Source: JAAXHH01 sp965225915 (GTDB taxonomy: Bacteria > JAAXHH01). Taken from it: a stretch of 64,000 nt of DNA. Where the stretch lies: positions 1,860,001 through 1,924,000 of the forward strand of contig OZ245326.1 in NCBI GenBank assembly GCA_965225915.1. The letters run 5' to 3'. Shown here piece by piece: positions 41,878 through 50,286 of this stretch. The position numbers and the translations under genes are program-made. Positions within the stretch are counted from its first letter, which is position 1. Each line of letters opens with the position of its first letter. The notes beneath the pieces were generated by a model that had not been told where the DNA came from, did not search any database, and worked only from the letters and a program-made list of their open reading frames with translations.

Positions 41878-43752
41878 ATGGTAAAGGGTATGAGGCTTCC
41901 CTCGAAGTCGGCCGCCTTCGCAGCGGGTTGGATCATTTCATGCCGTGCGCGGTATGCTGGGACGATCTGGTTACTGATTCTCGCGGCGACGGTATTCGCC
42001 GCGCCCGCGTTCTCTCAACAGCCCTCCATCGTTGAACGCATAGCCATTGAAGGAAACACCGCCATCACGGATGACCGCATTCGTGGTCTGATCGAGACCA
42101 GAACGGACGGGATTTTCCGCAGCGGTCGATTGAATAACGCCGTCTGGCGGACCGACCTGGACGCGGTGGAAAGTTTCTATCATAACAGCGGTTTTCTAAA
42201 CGCCAGGGTCCGATCGATCCGTGAACGCCTTGATCCTGGACGGATCGTCCTCCGGATCGTTATCGACGAAGGTCCCAGATACACCGTGCGCGACGTCAAT
42301 CTCAACGGGTTTGAATATCTGTCCGAGACCGAGGTCAGGAGGAACCTGTTGACGCGGGAAGGCCAGGTTTTCTACCGTCTGTTCACCGCGACGGACAAAC
42401 GCTACATCCAGAGTCTGGCCGACCGTAGGGCACTGCTCGATATGACGGTGGAATCGAACATTGTTCAGCACGAGGAAGATAATTCGGCTACCGTCAACTT
42501 TCTGGTCGTCGAAGGTCATCCGATACGGATAGGCGCAATCCAGGTCCGCGGTCTCCAGAAGACGCAAAGGAACGTGGTGGTCCGTGAGCTGGAACTCGAA
42601 CCCGGCGATTTTTACGACAACGGCAAAATTTCTTTAAGCCAGACCCGCCTTTTTCAGACCGGCCTGTTCCGCAGCGTACGGCTGTCGCCTTTGAGGAGCG
42701 ACACCGCTGCAACGGCCCGGGACCTGGTGGTGAATGTCACCGAACTGCCCGGAGGCGAAGTGAGTTTCGGGGCCGGGTTCGCTTCGGCCGAACGATTTCG
42801 GGGCAGTTACAGCGTCGCCTACCGCAACTGGCTAGGACGTGGAATCACCATTGGCACGAACGGCCAGATCAGTTCGCTCATCCAGCAACTCGACATCGGG
42901 ATCACGCAGCCCTGGTTGTTCCGGACCAGGACGTCCGGCTCCCTGCGGGGGTTCTTCCGGCGTGAGAACCGCATCAGCCATACCGAGCGTGAAATAGGTA
43001 TGTCCGCAACGGTCAACCGCGAACTCTCCCGTACTTTCCGGAGTCAACTGATATATACGTTGAAAAACATCAAAATATCGTCGCTCAGTGACGAACTGGC
43101 CAGGCTGCTTCGAAGCGGCACGGTGGCGGACAGCCTCCGGTCCAGACGGGAAGGCAGTTTGACCGGGGTCGTGGCCTACGATACCCGGGATGATATTCTG
43201 AATCCGAAGACAGGATTCTACGGGCAACTTCAAAGCAGCCTGGCCAGTCCGGCGCTCGGCAGTTCTACGCGAAACAGAAACTCGATTCTGACCTTCCTGG
43301 CCATAGTCCGGAAATACGTGCCCATTCCAAACGCGCCAGATTGGTCCACTTCCTTCTCGTTCAGCTACGTGAGGGCGCTGGACAACAACCTCATACCCCT
43401 CGACAGGAAACTGTATATCGGCGGCGACCGTTCGATACGGGGATTCAGCATCAACCAGATCGGCCAGCCCGACGGTGGACTGATCGCGATCAATGCGCAG
43501 AATGAAATCCGTATTCCCTTCTCCCGGGTCACCATGGCCTTCTTCGTGGACTGGGGCGGTATCGGAAAGGCGGTTGGGACTTTCAGCATCAAGGATTTCC
43601 TTGTGGGCTACGGGGGAGGGCTGCGGGTGGATTCGCCGATAGGGTTGATACGCGGCGACATTGGTTTTCACAATCAGAGTGCGATCGACGAACCCGATGC
43701 AAACCTGTACGATCGGACTTTCTTTTACTTCGGACTCGGGCAGGCGTTTTAG
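41878..43752 (+). CDS. Omp85-family outer-membrane protein (TamA/BamA-like)
   Basis: A 624-aa protein with signal sequence (about 22-47, AGTIWLLILAATVFAAPAFS), three POTRA-like domains (about 50-290; VERIAIEGNTAITDDRIRGL, YTVRDVNLNGFEYLSETEVR, IRIGAIQVRGLQKTQRNVVV) and a beta barrel of about 320 residues. The conserved RGF motif of the inward-folded L6 loop is in GGDRSIRGFSINQIG (about 513-527), and the chain ends FFYFGLGQAF, a typical barrel terminus. Three POTRA domains and the tamB gene just upstream favour TamA over BamA (which has five). Together they likely insert outer-membrane proteins or move lipids. Confidence 0.92.
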   Translation: MVKGMRLPSKSAAFAAGWIISCRARYAGTIWLLILAATVFAAPAFSQQPSIVERIAIEGNTAITDDRIRGLIETRTDGIFRSGRLNNAVWRTDLDAVESFYHNSGFLNARVRSIRERLDPGRIVLRIVIDEGPRYTVRDVNLNGFEYLSETEVRRNLLTREGQVFYRLFTATDKRYIQSLADRRALLDMTVESNIVQHEEDNSATVNFLVVEGHPIRIGAIQVRGLQKTQRNVVVRELELEPGDFYDNGKISLSQTRLFQTGLFRSVRLSPLRSDTAATARDLVVNVTELPGGEVSFGAGFASAERFRGSYSVAYRNWLGRGITIGTNGQISSLIQQLDIGITQPWLFRTRTSGSLRGFFRRENRISHTEREIGMSATVNRELSRTFRSQLIYTLKNIKISSLSDELARLLRSGTVADSLRSRREGSLTGVVAYDTRDDILNPKTGFYGQLQSSLASPALGSSTRNRNSILTFLAIVRKYVPIPNAPDWSTSFSFSYVRALDNNLIPLDRKLYIGGDRSIRGFSINQIGQPDGGLIAINAQNEIRIPFSRVTMAFFVDWGGIGKAVGTFSIKDFLVGYGGGLRVDSPIGLIRGDIGFHNQSAIDEPDANLYDRTFFYFGLGQAF

Positions 43753-43770
43753 TCTTCAGGAAACGATCGC

Positions 43771-45243
43771 ATGCTTCACATGGCGCAGGAACACATCAGA
43801 AACGCAGTGACGGGGTTGTCAAACATGATAAATAAACCGGGATATCAAACCTTCGTCTACTACAACCATTTTTCTCGTCAGGACCAGTGGCGGACGAATT
43901 TCGCAAAGTTGAGAGAGAATGGATTCCAATACATCATTCTGGACAGGGGGATCGATCTCAAAACCCAGTTGGCCGTAAGCGATGATACGGCAAAGATAAA
44001 GGAGATCATCGAAACTGCGGAAAGCGAGGGGCTTTCTTCCGTACTGCATATCGGCAATCCCAAGGACCTGTACATGCTGCCCGACTCGTGGCAGTGGCGC
44101 CTGGATTATGTAGAGCACGTGGTGGGTGTTTTTGGGGGATGCCGGGGTCTATTCGCCTTGCTGCTCGAAAACACGCCCACGGGAGGCAGCCAGTTCAGTC
44201 CGGAACGCTGGCGAAACGCCATGGAGCCCCTGGAAAGAAGACTGGCGACGATGAAGCTTACCGAAACGGAATACCAGTTTGAGCGTCGAACCTGGCAACA
44301 GGAACGATATGCGTCGTACATCGCGGACATGGTCAAGACCGTGAAAAAGGCGAAATCATCGCTGAAGACGACCGTCAGTTTTCACCTGGACGCCCTTATA
44401 CCCGTCGAAGCCCATGTGCACTTCCAGAATACGGCGCGAGCCCTGGATTTCGTGATGATCGATCCCGGCGTCCTGCCCTATAACAATACCCGCCACATCG
44501 ACCATGTCTCACGCTGGACGGCGTGTTTGTCGAGGACGTTGACGGAAAAAGACATCTGGATGGTCGTTGGATCGCAGGTAGCGTCCGGCAGGTACCATAC
44601 CACGCTCAGGGAGCTGAGAGAATGGACGCGCAAAGCCTGCTCAAACTTCGTATCCGCCGTCGGGTGGCATGGCTGGCTGGACGACGCCTGGTACGAAGAC
44701 AGCGTGGTCCGAGGCATGTCCCTGGAGGAATCGAACCCGGAACACTGGGCGACGATCAATGCCCTGAGCCGGTCGGTGGCGGAAAGGAAACGCACGGGTT
44801 CCAGTCCGCCCAGCCTGCGTTGCATGCTGTCCTACGATTCCATTGTGAACCTGATACCCTGGCTGGATCTCATAACGCCTCATCACATCCTCGAAGAAAG
44901 CACGGGGAGGGACGTGGGATATGTTTCCGATTCCCAGTTAGCCGATGGAGACGAATTGACCGGGTGCCATCTACTGTTCTGCACACCCAGTCCGGCGGTC
45001 AGGGGCAAGGTGGTCGACCGGTTGATCGGCTACATGGAACAGGGTGGATGGATCGTGGGATCGGGGGATGACTTCACCCTCGATGAGGGACTTCGTCATA
45101 GCGACGCGCGCAGGCGGTTGTTCGGCATACAGCGGGAGAGCGTCCTCAATGATCCGCACCGGATCCTGTTGACCAGCGGCTGGCGCAGCTTCCTCAGGAA
45201 CATCCTGAATCGACGCGTACTCAAGAAACTGTCGACCGAATAA
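43771..45243 (+). CDS. Probable TIM-barrel protein with GATase-like C-terminus
   Basis: A 490-aa protein of unclear function. The first 320 residues have beta-strand/helix alternation as in glycoside-hydrolase-like TIM barrels (ENGFQYIILDRGIDLKTQLA, AESEGLSSVLHIGNPKDLYM, TTVSFHLDALIPVEAHVHF, WMVVGSQVASGR, VGWHGWLDDAWYEDS). The last third (LADGDELTGCHLLFCTPSPA, GKVVDRLIGYMEQGGWIVGS) resembles the flavodoxin-like trimerisation domain of GH42 enzymes. No signal peptide is seen. Catalytic residues cannot be named. It lies 18 bp after the Omp85 gene, so it is co-transcribed with tamB and tamA, an unusual companion. Confidence 0.55.
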   Translation: MLHMAQEHIRNAVTGLSNMINKPGYQTFVYYNHFSRQDQWRTNFAKLRENGFQYIILDRGIDLKTQLAVSDDTAKIKEIIETAESEGLSSVLHIGNPKDLYMLPDSWQWRLDYVEHVVGVFGGCRGLFALLLENTPTGGSQFSPERWRNAMEPLERRLATMKLTETEYQFERRTWQQERYASYIADMVKTVKKAKSSLKTTVSFHLDALIPVEAHVHFQNTARALDFVMIDPGVLPYNNTRHIDHVSRWTACLSRTLTEKDIWMVVGSQVASGRYHTTLRELREWTRKACSNFVSAVGWHGWLDDAWYEDSVVRGMSLEESNPEHWATINALSRSVAERKRTGSSPPSLRCMLSYDSIVNLIPWLDLITPHHILEESTGRDVGYVSDSQLADGDELTGCHLLFCTPSPAVRGKVVDRLIGYMEQGGWIVGSGDDFTLDEGLRHSDARRRLFGIQRESVLNDPHRILLTSGWRSFLRNILNRRVLKKLSTE

Positions 45244-45289
45244 CGCGGCTACCCGCTGGAAAATCCAGGATCACGCGGCCGGCCGATGC

Positions 45290-45880
45290 TCATTCGAGAT
45301 TGGCGTGCCGGGCAAACATTCCGCTTTCCGTTTCTTGGAGTCGCGCCATGAGCAGCATGACACCTGCGTCGAGCATCACGCCGAGGCTTTGTTCGAAGAG
45401 CGTGCCCATGGGCTGGTCCGAGTGGCGTCCCTGACCGACGGCGTTTTTGGATGATTTCGGCGTCGGGGCGGGTATGAAGATGACCACGTTCGCCAGCCGT
45501 GCGGCGGGTGACCCGACGTCGGTTGTCGCCACCGCCAGCCGCACTCCGGTTTTGACGGCTTGCCCGGCATAATGAACCAGGCGGTCCGTCGCCCCCGAAC
45601 CCGTTCCGATGAGCAGCAAATCTCCCGATCCTATGGCCGGCGAGGTTGTTTCACCCACTACGTGGACATGGAGGCCAAGTTGCATCAGCCTCATGGCGAA
45701 GCACCGCATGACCAGTCCGGAACGCCCCGCCCCGGAGACGAAAACACGCCTGGCTTCCATGACTTCCCCCACCAGCGTTTCGACATCGCCTGAAGAGACC
45801 TGTTTCAGCGTCCGCCGGATCTCTTCGAGTATGGTCCGCAGAATTCCGTCAAATGGAGACCTGGCTGTCCTGTCATTCAT
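45290..45880 (-). CDS. hxlB: 6-phospho-3-hexuloisomerase
   Basis: A 196-aa SIS-domain isomerase that turns hexulose-6-phosphate into fructose-6-phosphate. VFVSGAGRSGLVMRCFAMRL, HVVGETTSPAIGSGDLLLIG, QPMGTLFEQ and the terminal MFARHANLE match Bacillus HxlB closely. The start at 45880 (MNDRTARS) overlaps the hxlA end by 8 bp; a longer frame is open but would overlap hxlA by 122 bp. The 8-bp overlap marks it as coupled to hxlA. Confidence 0.93.
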   Translation of the reverse strand: MNDRTARSPFDGILRTILEEIRRTLKQVSSGDVETLVGEVMEARRVFVSGAGRSGLVMRCFAMRLMQLGLHVHVVGETTSPAIGSGDLLLIGTGSGATDRLVHYAGQAVKTGVRLAVATTDVGSPAARLANVVIFIPAPTPKSSKNAVGQGRHSDQPMGTLFEQSLGVMLDAGVMLLMARLQETESGMFARHANLE

Positions 45881-46526
45881 GGGTGCCGTCCACGATATGC
45901 CTGATCTGGCGAACCGCCCAAGCGGGATCTTCGTGTCGGGTAATGTAACCCCCCACGACCACGATATCCGGATCGTACCGTACCAAGCGCTCAACGGCCT
46001 GGGGATTCAACCCGCCCGCAACGGCCAGGCCTGCCCGGCGAATCACGGTGTCGACCCGGTCGATCCCTTTCAAATTCAGGTTTAAACCCTTTTGGTCCTG
46101 TATGTCAGAAGCCGTGTGCAGGCAGATGTAATCCATGCCGGCCGCGTCAAGCGTCCGGGCCAGGCGAACAGAAGTGTCCACATCGGGAACGGCAATCAGG
46201 TCGGCCATGATCTGGCCGCCAGTACGCATTGCCTGTTCGCCGGCTTCCTTCAGCGTGGCCTGGTGAGCCGTACCGAGTACGGTAACGATATCCGCTCCCG
46301 CGTCAAAGGCCAGGCTCGATTCCAAGGCCCCGGCATCCACGATCTTGAGGTCCGCCAGTATCCTCTTGCCGGGATAATCTCCCTTAATTTCGGAGATGAT
46401 GCCGATCCCGTACCGGATGAGCAGAGGCGTTCCAAGCTCAATGATATCCACGCCGAAGGCGGTCTGGTCCAGCAGTCGGCGAATCGATCCGGCGTCTGGC
46501 GTGTCAAGGGCGAGTTGGAGCAGCAT
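45873..46526 (-). CDS. hxlA: 3-hexulose-6-phosphate synthase
   Basis: A 217-aa member of the orotidine-monophosphate-decarboxylase superfamily that joins formaldehyde to ribulose-5-phosphate, or does the reverse to make pentose. The metal and catalytic motif LADLKIVDAG has Asp59, Lys61 and Asp64; GADIVTVLGTAHQATLKEAG, DYICLHTASD and AVAGGLNPQAVERL also match HxlA. A 3-keto-gulonate-6-phosphate decarboxylase is the main alternative, but pairing with HxlB favours the ribulose monophosphate route. It starts 51 bp after larC in the same direction. Confidence 0.92.
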   Translation of the reverse strand: MLLQLALDTPDAGSIRRLLDQTAFGVDIIELGTPLLIRYGIGIISEIKGDYPGKRILADLKIVDAGALESSLAFDAGADIVTVLGTAHQATLKEAGEQAMRTGGQIMADLIAVPDVDTSVRLARTLDAAGMDYICLHTASDIQDQKGLNLNLKGIDRVDTVIRRAGLAVAGGLNPQAVERLVRYDPDIVVVGGYITRHEDPAWAVRQIRHIVDGTHE

Positions 46527-46577
46527 GATGGCCGTGCTCGCGGTGAGGAGGCGGACAACGGGTCCAGTCCGCCGATT

Positions 46578-47354
46578 CTAGTCCACGCGGTCGCCAATAC
46601 ATACCCGGAGCAGGTTCGGATGTTCCGGGATATCCTTCGTACCGGCGCCATAGCCGATCTTCCTCAATACCATTCTGGGCATGGCACTGTGCGTGTGGGC
46701 GGTGGCCTTCAGAAACGCGGCGCCGGTCGGGGTAACCAGTTCGCCTTCGATATCGGTGTGATAGACAGGGATATCCCGCATCAGCTCCAGGGCGCCAGGT
46801 GCGGGGACTGGCATCAGGCCGTGGGCGCAGTGGATAAACCCACGTCCCAGCGGCAGCGCGGAGGTGTACACCGCTTCGATATCGAGCAGGTTCAGACCGA
46901 TGCAGGCGCCCACGACATCGACCATGGCATCCACCCCGCTGACTTCGTGAAGGTGAACCTCCTGTTTCGAAATGCCGTGTACCTTGCTTTCCGCCGTCGC
47001 CAACCGATCGAATACGCGGATGGCCTGCCCTTTGATGGAGTCGTCAAGTACACTGTTTTCGATGATGGATATCAACTCGCCAAGGTGCCTAGCATCCCCG
47101 TGGTCGTGATGGGGCGCGTCTTCGCCGGGCCCTTCGATGATTTCACGTCCGCTCGCGGTCCGGACGATGACATCGATCTTGGTACCCGCGATATGCTGCC
47201 GGGTCACCATCCTCCGGGTGAGCCGGTAACCGTCGAGTGGAAGCTTCTTCAGTTCATTGTTCAGCGCCTCGAAATCCATGCCGGCGTCAACCAGCGCGCC
47301 GAGGATCATATCGCCGCTGATACCGGAGAAGCAATCGAAGTACGCTATGGCCAT
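46578..47354 (-). CDS. larC: LarC1-type protein (nickel pincer cofactor insertion), C-terminal domain absent
   Basis: A 258-aa protein matching the first domain of LarC, the CTP-dependent nickel insertase that completes the nickel pincer cofactor of lactate racemase-type enzymes. MAIAYFDCFSGISGDMILG is the classic start (hence 47354), a His-rich segment HHDHGDARH (82-90) may bind nickel, and EVHLHEVSGVDAMVDVVGA with VPVPAPGALELM and LVTPTGAAFLKA follow. LarC usually has about 400 residues; the LarC2 part is not found in the 51 bp before hxlA in any frame. In Lactiplantibacillus larC1 and larC2 are joined by ribosomal frameshifting, but here there is no second part to join. Confidence 0.85.
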   Translation of the reverse strand: MAIAYFDCFSGISGDMILGALVDAGMDFEALNNELKKLPLDGYRLTRRMVTRQHIAGTKIDVIVRTASGREIIEGPGEDAPHHDHGDARHLGELISIIENSVLDDSIKGQAIRVFDRLATAESKVHGISKQEVHLHEVSGVDAMVDVVGACIGLNLLDIEAVYTSALPLGRGFIHCAHGLMPVPAPGALELMRDIPVYHTDIEGELVTPTGAAFLKATAHTHSAMPRMVLRKIGYGAGTKDIPEHPNLLRVCIGDRVD

Positions 47355-47373
47355 CCAACCGCCCCATATATAA

Positions 47374-47407
47374 ATGGCCGGACGATCATCGTACATCGTC
47401 CGGCCAT
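47374..47407 (-). terminator. Intrinsic terminator after the globin-like gene
   Basis: A perfect 13-bp stem (ATGGCCGGACGAT with ATCGTCCGGCCAT) around an 8-nt loop, followed on the minus strand by TTATATAT. It separates the globin-like gene from larC. Confidence 0.65.
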
Positions 47408-47434
47408 GTGATTCTGCAGAAACAGTTCGATGCG

Positions 47435-48136
47435 CTACTTCCGGGGAGCGTCGTCCGCTTCGCCGCCCGCATCCGTATCGCCGCCCGCATCCGTATCGCC
47501 GCCCGCGTCTTGGCCGTCGCTGGCTCCGGCGTCACTGTCGTGGCCGCTCCCTTCTTCCATCTCCCCGTGATCGTTTCCGCCGGCCGTATCCACCTCGTCT
47601 TCTGTCATCTCGCCTTCCGTCATCTCGTCTTCTGTCATCTCGCCTTCCGTCATCTCGCCTTCCGTCATCTCCTCTTCCATCATTTCGGCTTCTTTCAATT
47701 CAAGGGCCACCAGCAGCTCATCCACGTCTTCCGGCCAGGCTTCGTTCGTCTCCAGCGCGATGGTCAATTGATCGGCGACCAGGTCCATGGACTCTTCTGC
47801 GATGCCCATTTCTTCCAGGCTCTCCTTGAAACTTTTGCCGTCATACTCGATTTCACCACCGGCGACGGCGGTGAACTGGGCCAGCAGGGTCTCCTTCCAC
47901 ACGTCCTGGTCGACGCCTTCGAGCTGGTTCTTCAATTGCTCTTCGTCCACGGCCGCGGAGACGAAATCATCGATTACGCCCCTGATCATCTCTTCGCCTC
48001 CAAGGCGGTCATACAAGGGGCCGTCCATTACCCATTCCATGTTCGGGTCGTCATGCTGGGCATGTACGGGAGTCGCGGCACCGGTCAGCAGCAACAGCGC
48101 GGGGAGCGCCATGGAAAACATAGTCATGCGTGTCAT
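47435..48136 (-). CDS. Secreted acidic protein with a truncated-globin-like domain lacking the haem histidine
   Basis: A 233-aa exported protein. The signal peptide covers about 1-26 (MALPALLLLTGAATPVHAQ). Residues 38-130 resemble group I truncated haemoglobins: GPLYDRLGGEEMIRGVIDDF, KETLLAQFTAVAGGEIEYDG and SFKESLEEMGIAEESMD. In that family the proximal haem ligand is the His of the KxxH motif; here the aligned residue is Leu107, so haem is probably not bound. The tail (150-233) is low-complexity and acidic, with five EMTEx repeats and three DAGG repeats. Function unknown. The fold call is by eye and should be treated with care. Confidence 0.65.
   Translation of the reverse strand: MTRMTMFSMALPALLLLTGAATPVHAQHDDPNMEWVMDGPLYDRLGGEEMIRGVIDDFVSAAVDEEQLKNQLEGVDQDVWKETLLAQFTAVAGGEIEYDGKSFKESLEEMGIAEESMDLVADQLTIALETNEAWPEDVDELLVALELKEAEMMEEEMTEGEMTEGEMTEDEMTEGEMTEDEVDTAGGNDHGEMEEGSGHDSDAGASDGQDAGGDTDAGGDTDAGGEADDAPRK
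47459..47680. repeat. Low-complexity repeats coding the acidic tail
   Basis: About 15-bp units encode EMTE(G/D) five times (roughly 47599-47680), and 18-bp units encode DAGGDT two to three times (roughly 47459-47510). Both stay in frame. Confidence 0.8.
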
Positions 48137-48299
48137 TAGAAGGTCTCCTTGTCCCGGGTCAGAGTACGGTATCTAAATCCGGCCTTACACACTACGGTAT
48201 CCTTGCGAACGGCCAACAGGAATATACATGAAGATACGGGAGTATTGTTAAAAATCAATGGGTTTCTCCCCCCTGGGATCCGCCCCGGCGACACCCGGC

Positions 48300-49130
48300 T
48301 CACAGGAGGCAGGTGTCGATTACGTGGGCGACGCCGTCCGCGTCGTTGGTTGGAGCGACCAGGTCCGCCGCGCGCTGAACGGGGTCGGGCGCATTCCCCA
48401 TGGCCACGCCGAGGCCGGCGTATTCGATCATGTCCAGGTCATTGAAATTATCGCCGATACTGATCATCCGCTCCGCTCCGATACCGAAACGCTCACCGAG
48501 GAACGCGAGTGCCTTCGCCTTCGACACGCCGGATGGCACGATTTCCATGCACCAGTAGTCGTCGACCAGGGTGCTGCGCGACAATATGGTGCCGATCCGG
48601 TCGCCGTATCCCGCCAGTTCAGCTTCCAGATCATGCATGGACGATCCCCTTCCGGCGACGGCAATCTGCGCCGGATCTCTGCTCAGCACCTGGTCGAGGT
48701 CTTCCACCTGAAAGGCCTTGTCGGCGTTGCTTTCCAGGTAGCGTTCCCGCCAGCCATTGGCGGAACGGGGATGTTCATACCAGATATACCGGCTTTCCGG
48801 CACCGGTTCGTACACGAGGGGATCGTGTCCGCGCCGCTTGATATATTCGACCAGGTCGACCGCCAGGGTCCGCGGCATGTTCACAGCCCTGAGCAGCGGA
48901 CCATTGAGCGACTCGAGTATGAGCGCGCCGCTATGGAATACCAGCGTCGTGGAAGCGGGAACCTTTTCCGCGGCCGGCCTGCCGGAGTTCAGGCTTCGTC
49001 CTGTGCATAGCGCCACGTGTTTCCCGGCCGAAACAGCCCTGCGAAGCGCATGGAGCGTTTTTTGGGAGATATGGCGCCGGGAAGTCAGCAAGGTACCGTC
49101 GATGTCGATGGCGATCAGGTCATAGGACAT
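48300..49130 (-). CDS. Cof-type HAD phosphatase, copy 1
   Basis: A 276-aa HAD-superfamily hydrolase of the Cof/YbjI type (IIB cap). Motif I is IDIDGTLL with the nucleophile Asp8 or nearby, motif II is LCTGRS, motif III is the lysine in SKAKALAFL, and motif IV is SIGDNFNDLDMIEYAG. These enzymes dephosphorylate sugar phosphates or nucleotides. It lies 18 bp after a paralogue with the same orientation. The substrate is unknown. Confidence 0.9.
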   Translation of the reverse strand: MSYDLIAIDIDGTLLTSRRHISQKTLHALRRAVSAGKHVALCTGRSLNSGRPAAEKVPASTTLVFHSGALILESLNGPLLRAVNMPRTLAVDLVEYIKRRGHDPLVYEPVPESRYIWYEHPRSANGWRERYLESNADKAFQVEDLDQVLSRDPAQIAVAGRGSSMHDLEAELAGYGDRIGTILSRSTLVDDYWCMEIVPSGVSKAKALAFLGERFGIGAERMISIGDNFNDLDMIEYAGLGVAMGNAPDPVQRAADLVAPTNDADGVAHVIDTCLL

Positions 49131-49148
49131 GGTTGCGGCCGTTTCTGA

Positions 49149-49976
49149 TCAAGGTATGTATCGCTCGATAACCCGGGCGACACCCTCTTCGTCTACCGAA
49201 GTCGTGACGTAGTCCGCCTGCTCCCTGGTTTCTGGCGCACCGTTGCCCATGGCCACGCCCAGGCCCGCGACAGCGAGCATTTCCAGGTCGTTCAGGTTGT
49301 CTCCCACGGCCATGACCTCGGAGAGATCTATGCCGAGCAGCATAGCCAGCCCGCGCAGTCCTTCACCCTTGGACACGCCGGCAGGCATTACCGTGAGGTG
49401 ACAGTAACGACGGTCCCATGGACTGATCTCCAAGGTCACCATGGCACCGGGAAGTTGCTCCCGAATGTAAGTCTCCCGGGACTTGATCCGCTCGATGTGA
49501 TCGTCGCAGGAAACGCAGGTAACGTCCTGCCAGAGAAAATCGCAGACATCCTCCACCAGGTGAACGCGGTCTGCGTTTTGCGTGGCGTAGTCGATGAACG
49601 AATGATTATCGGGATCGAAGTCGTCATAGTAGAAGTACCGCACTTCGGGCAGGGGGCCGTATACGATGGGATGAAACCCTAACCTGCGAAAAAGCCCTAC
49701 GGAATCCCTCGCGAGATGCTTTGGAAGATGTCGGATATACCGGGCGCGATTATTACGGACGTCGTAAATCAGGGCGCCGTTGTTCAACACATATGGCGCG
49801 TTCAACGATAAACGTTGCACAACCGGTAACGCGGACGAGAGGCTTCGCCCGGTGCACACCGTGACCAGGACGCCGCGGTCGTTCGCGTGTTGAACCGCGT
49901 CGACCGTGGCACCGGTCAATTCACGTTTGCTGTTGAGCAGCGTACCGTCGATGTCCAAGGCGATGAGACGATACAT
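49149..49976 (-). CDS. Cof-type HAD phosphatase, copy 2
   Basis: A 275-aa paralogue of the neighbouring enzyme. Motifs are ALDIDGTLL, VCTGRSLSS, SKGEGLRGLAML and AVGDNLNDLEMLAVAG. The start at 49976 (MYRLIALDID) is supported by homology; a longer open frame runs back through the terminator and tRNA genes and is not real. The two copies are similar throughout, including VARVIERYIP versus VAHVIDTCLL at the ends, which points to tandem duplication. Confidence 0.9.
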   Translation of the reverse strand: MYRLIALDIDGTLLNSKRELTGATVDAVQHANDRGVLVTVCTGRSLSSALPVVQRLSLNAPYVLNNGALIYDVRNNRARYIRHLPKHLARDSVGLFRRLGFHPIVYGPLPEVRYFYYDDFDPDNHSFIDYATQNADRVHLVEDVCDFLWQDVTCVSCDDHIERIKSRETYIREQLPGAMVTLEISPWDRRYCHLTVMPAGVSKGEGLRGLAMLLGIDLSEVMAVGDNLNDLEMLAVAGLGVAMGNGAPETREQADYVTTSVDEEGVARVIERYIP

Positions 49977-49989
49977 GAAGCACCGGATT

Positions 49990-50019
49990 AAAAAAACGGA
50001 GACTTTTGGAAAGCCCCCG
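49990..50019 (-). terminator. Intrinsic terminator of the tRNA operon
   Basis: On the minus strand a 10-bp stem (with two G-U pairs) and a 3-nt loop are followed by seven T residues (49990-49996). It lies 28 bp after tRNA-Val. Confidence 0.75.
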
Positions 50020-50046
50020 CTTTTTCGGTTGGACCAATTCAGAGTA

Positions 50047-50120
50047 TGGGCGCTAGTGGACTCGAACCACTGACCTCCACGATGTGAGCGTGGCACTCTA
50101 ACCGGCTGAGCTAAGCGCCC
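50047..50120 (-). tRNA. tRNA-Val (CAC)
   Basis: The minus strand folds into a 74-nt cloverleaf: acceptor GGGCGCT/AGCGCCC, D-arm GCTCAGCCGGTTAGAG, anticodon loop CTCACAT (anticodon CAC, reads GUG) and T-arm with GGTTCGAGTCC. The discriminator is A, as expected for Val. CCA is not encoded. Confidence 0.95.
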
Positions 50121-50126
50121 GTAAAA

Positions 50127-50200
50127 TGGGCCCGCCAGGACTCGAACCTGGGACCGTCCGATTATGAGTCGGATGCTCTAACCAACTGAGCTACAGGCCC
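50127..50200 (-). tRNA. tRNA with CAT anticodon (Met elongator or Ile2)
   Basis: A 74-nt cloverleaf on the minus strand: acceptor GGGCCTG/CGGGCCC (one U-G pair), D-arm GCTCAGTTGGTTAGAG, anticodon loop CTCATAA (anticodon CAT), T-arm GGTTCGAGTCC, discriminator A. CCA is not encoded. Elongator Met or lysidine-modified Ile2 cannot be separated safely by eye; the initiator is excluded because the acceptor starts with a paired G. It is 6 bp upstream of tRNA-Val. Confidence 0.93.
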
Positions 50201-50239
50201 ATGGATATCACTCAGTCAGCATACCCGACAGACTGCGCC

Positions 50240-50268
50240 AATATAGATGGATCGAGGGTCATCGTCAA
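50240..50268 (-). promoter_or_regulatory. Promoter of the tRNA operon
   Basis: Minus-strand TTGACG (50263-50268), 17-bp spacer and TATATT (50240-50245), 40 bp before the first tRNA. The best promoter in the window by match and position. Confidence 0.7.
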
Positions 50269-50286
50269 GCAAAAGATGGGGTTTCC

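Noticed and set aside
47599..47680. Short repeats as a possible regulatory or CRISPR-like element
   Set aside because: They are 15-bp in-frame units that code the acidic EMTE tail.
49977..50096. N-terminal extension of the second HAD gene
   Set aside because: It would pass through the tRNA-Val gene and its terminator; homology begins at 49976.
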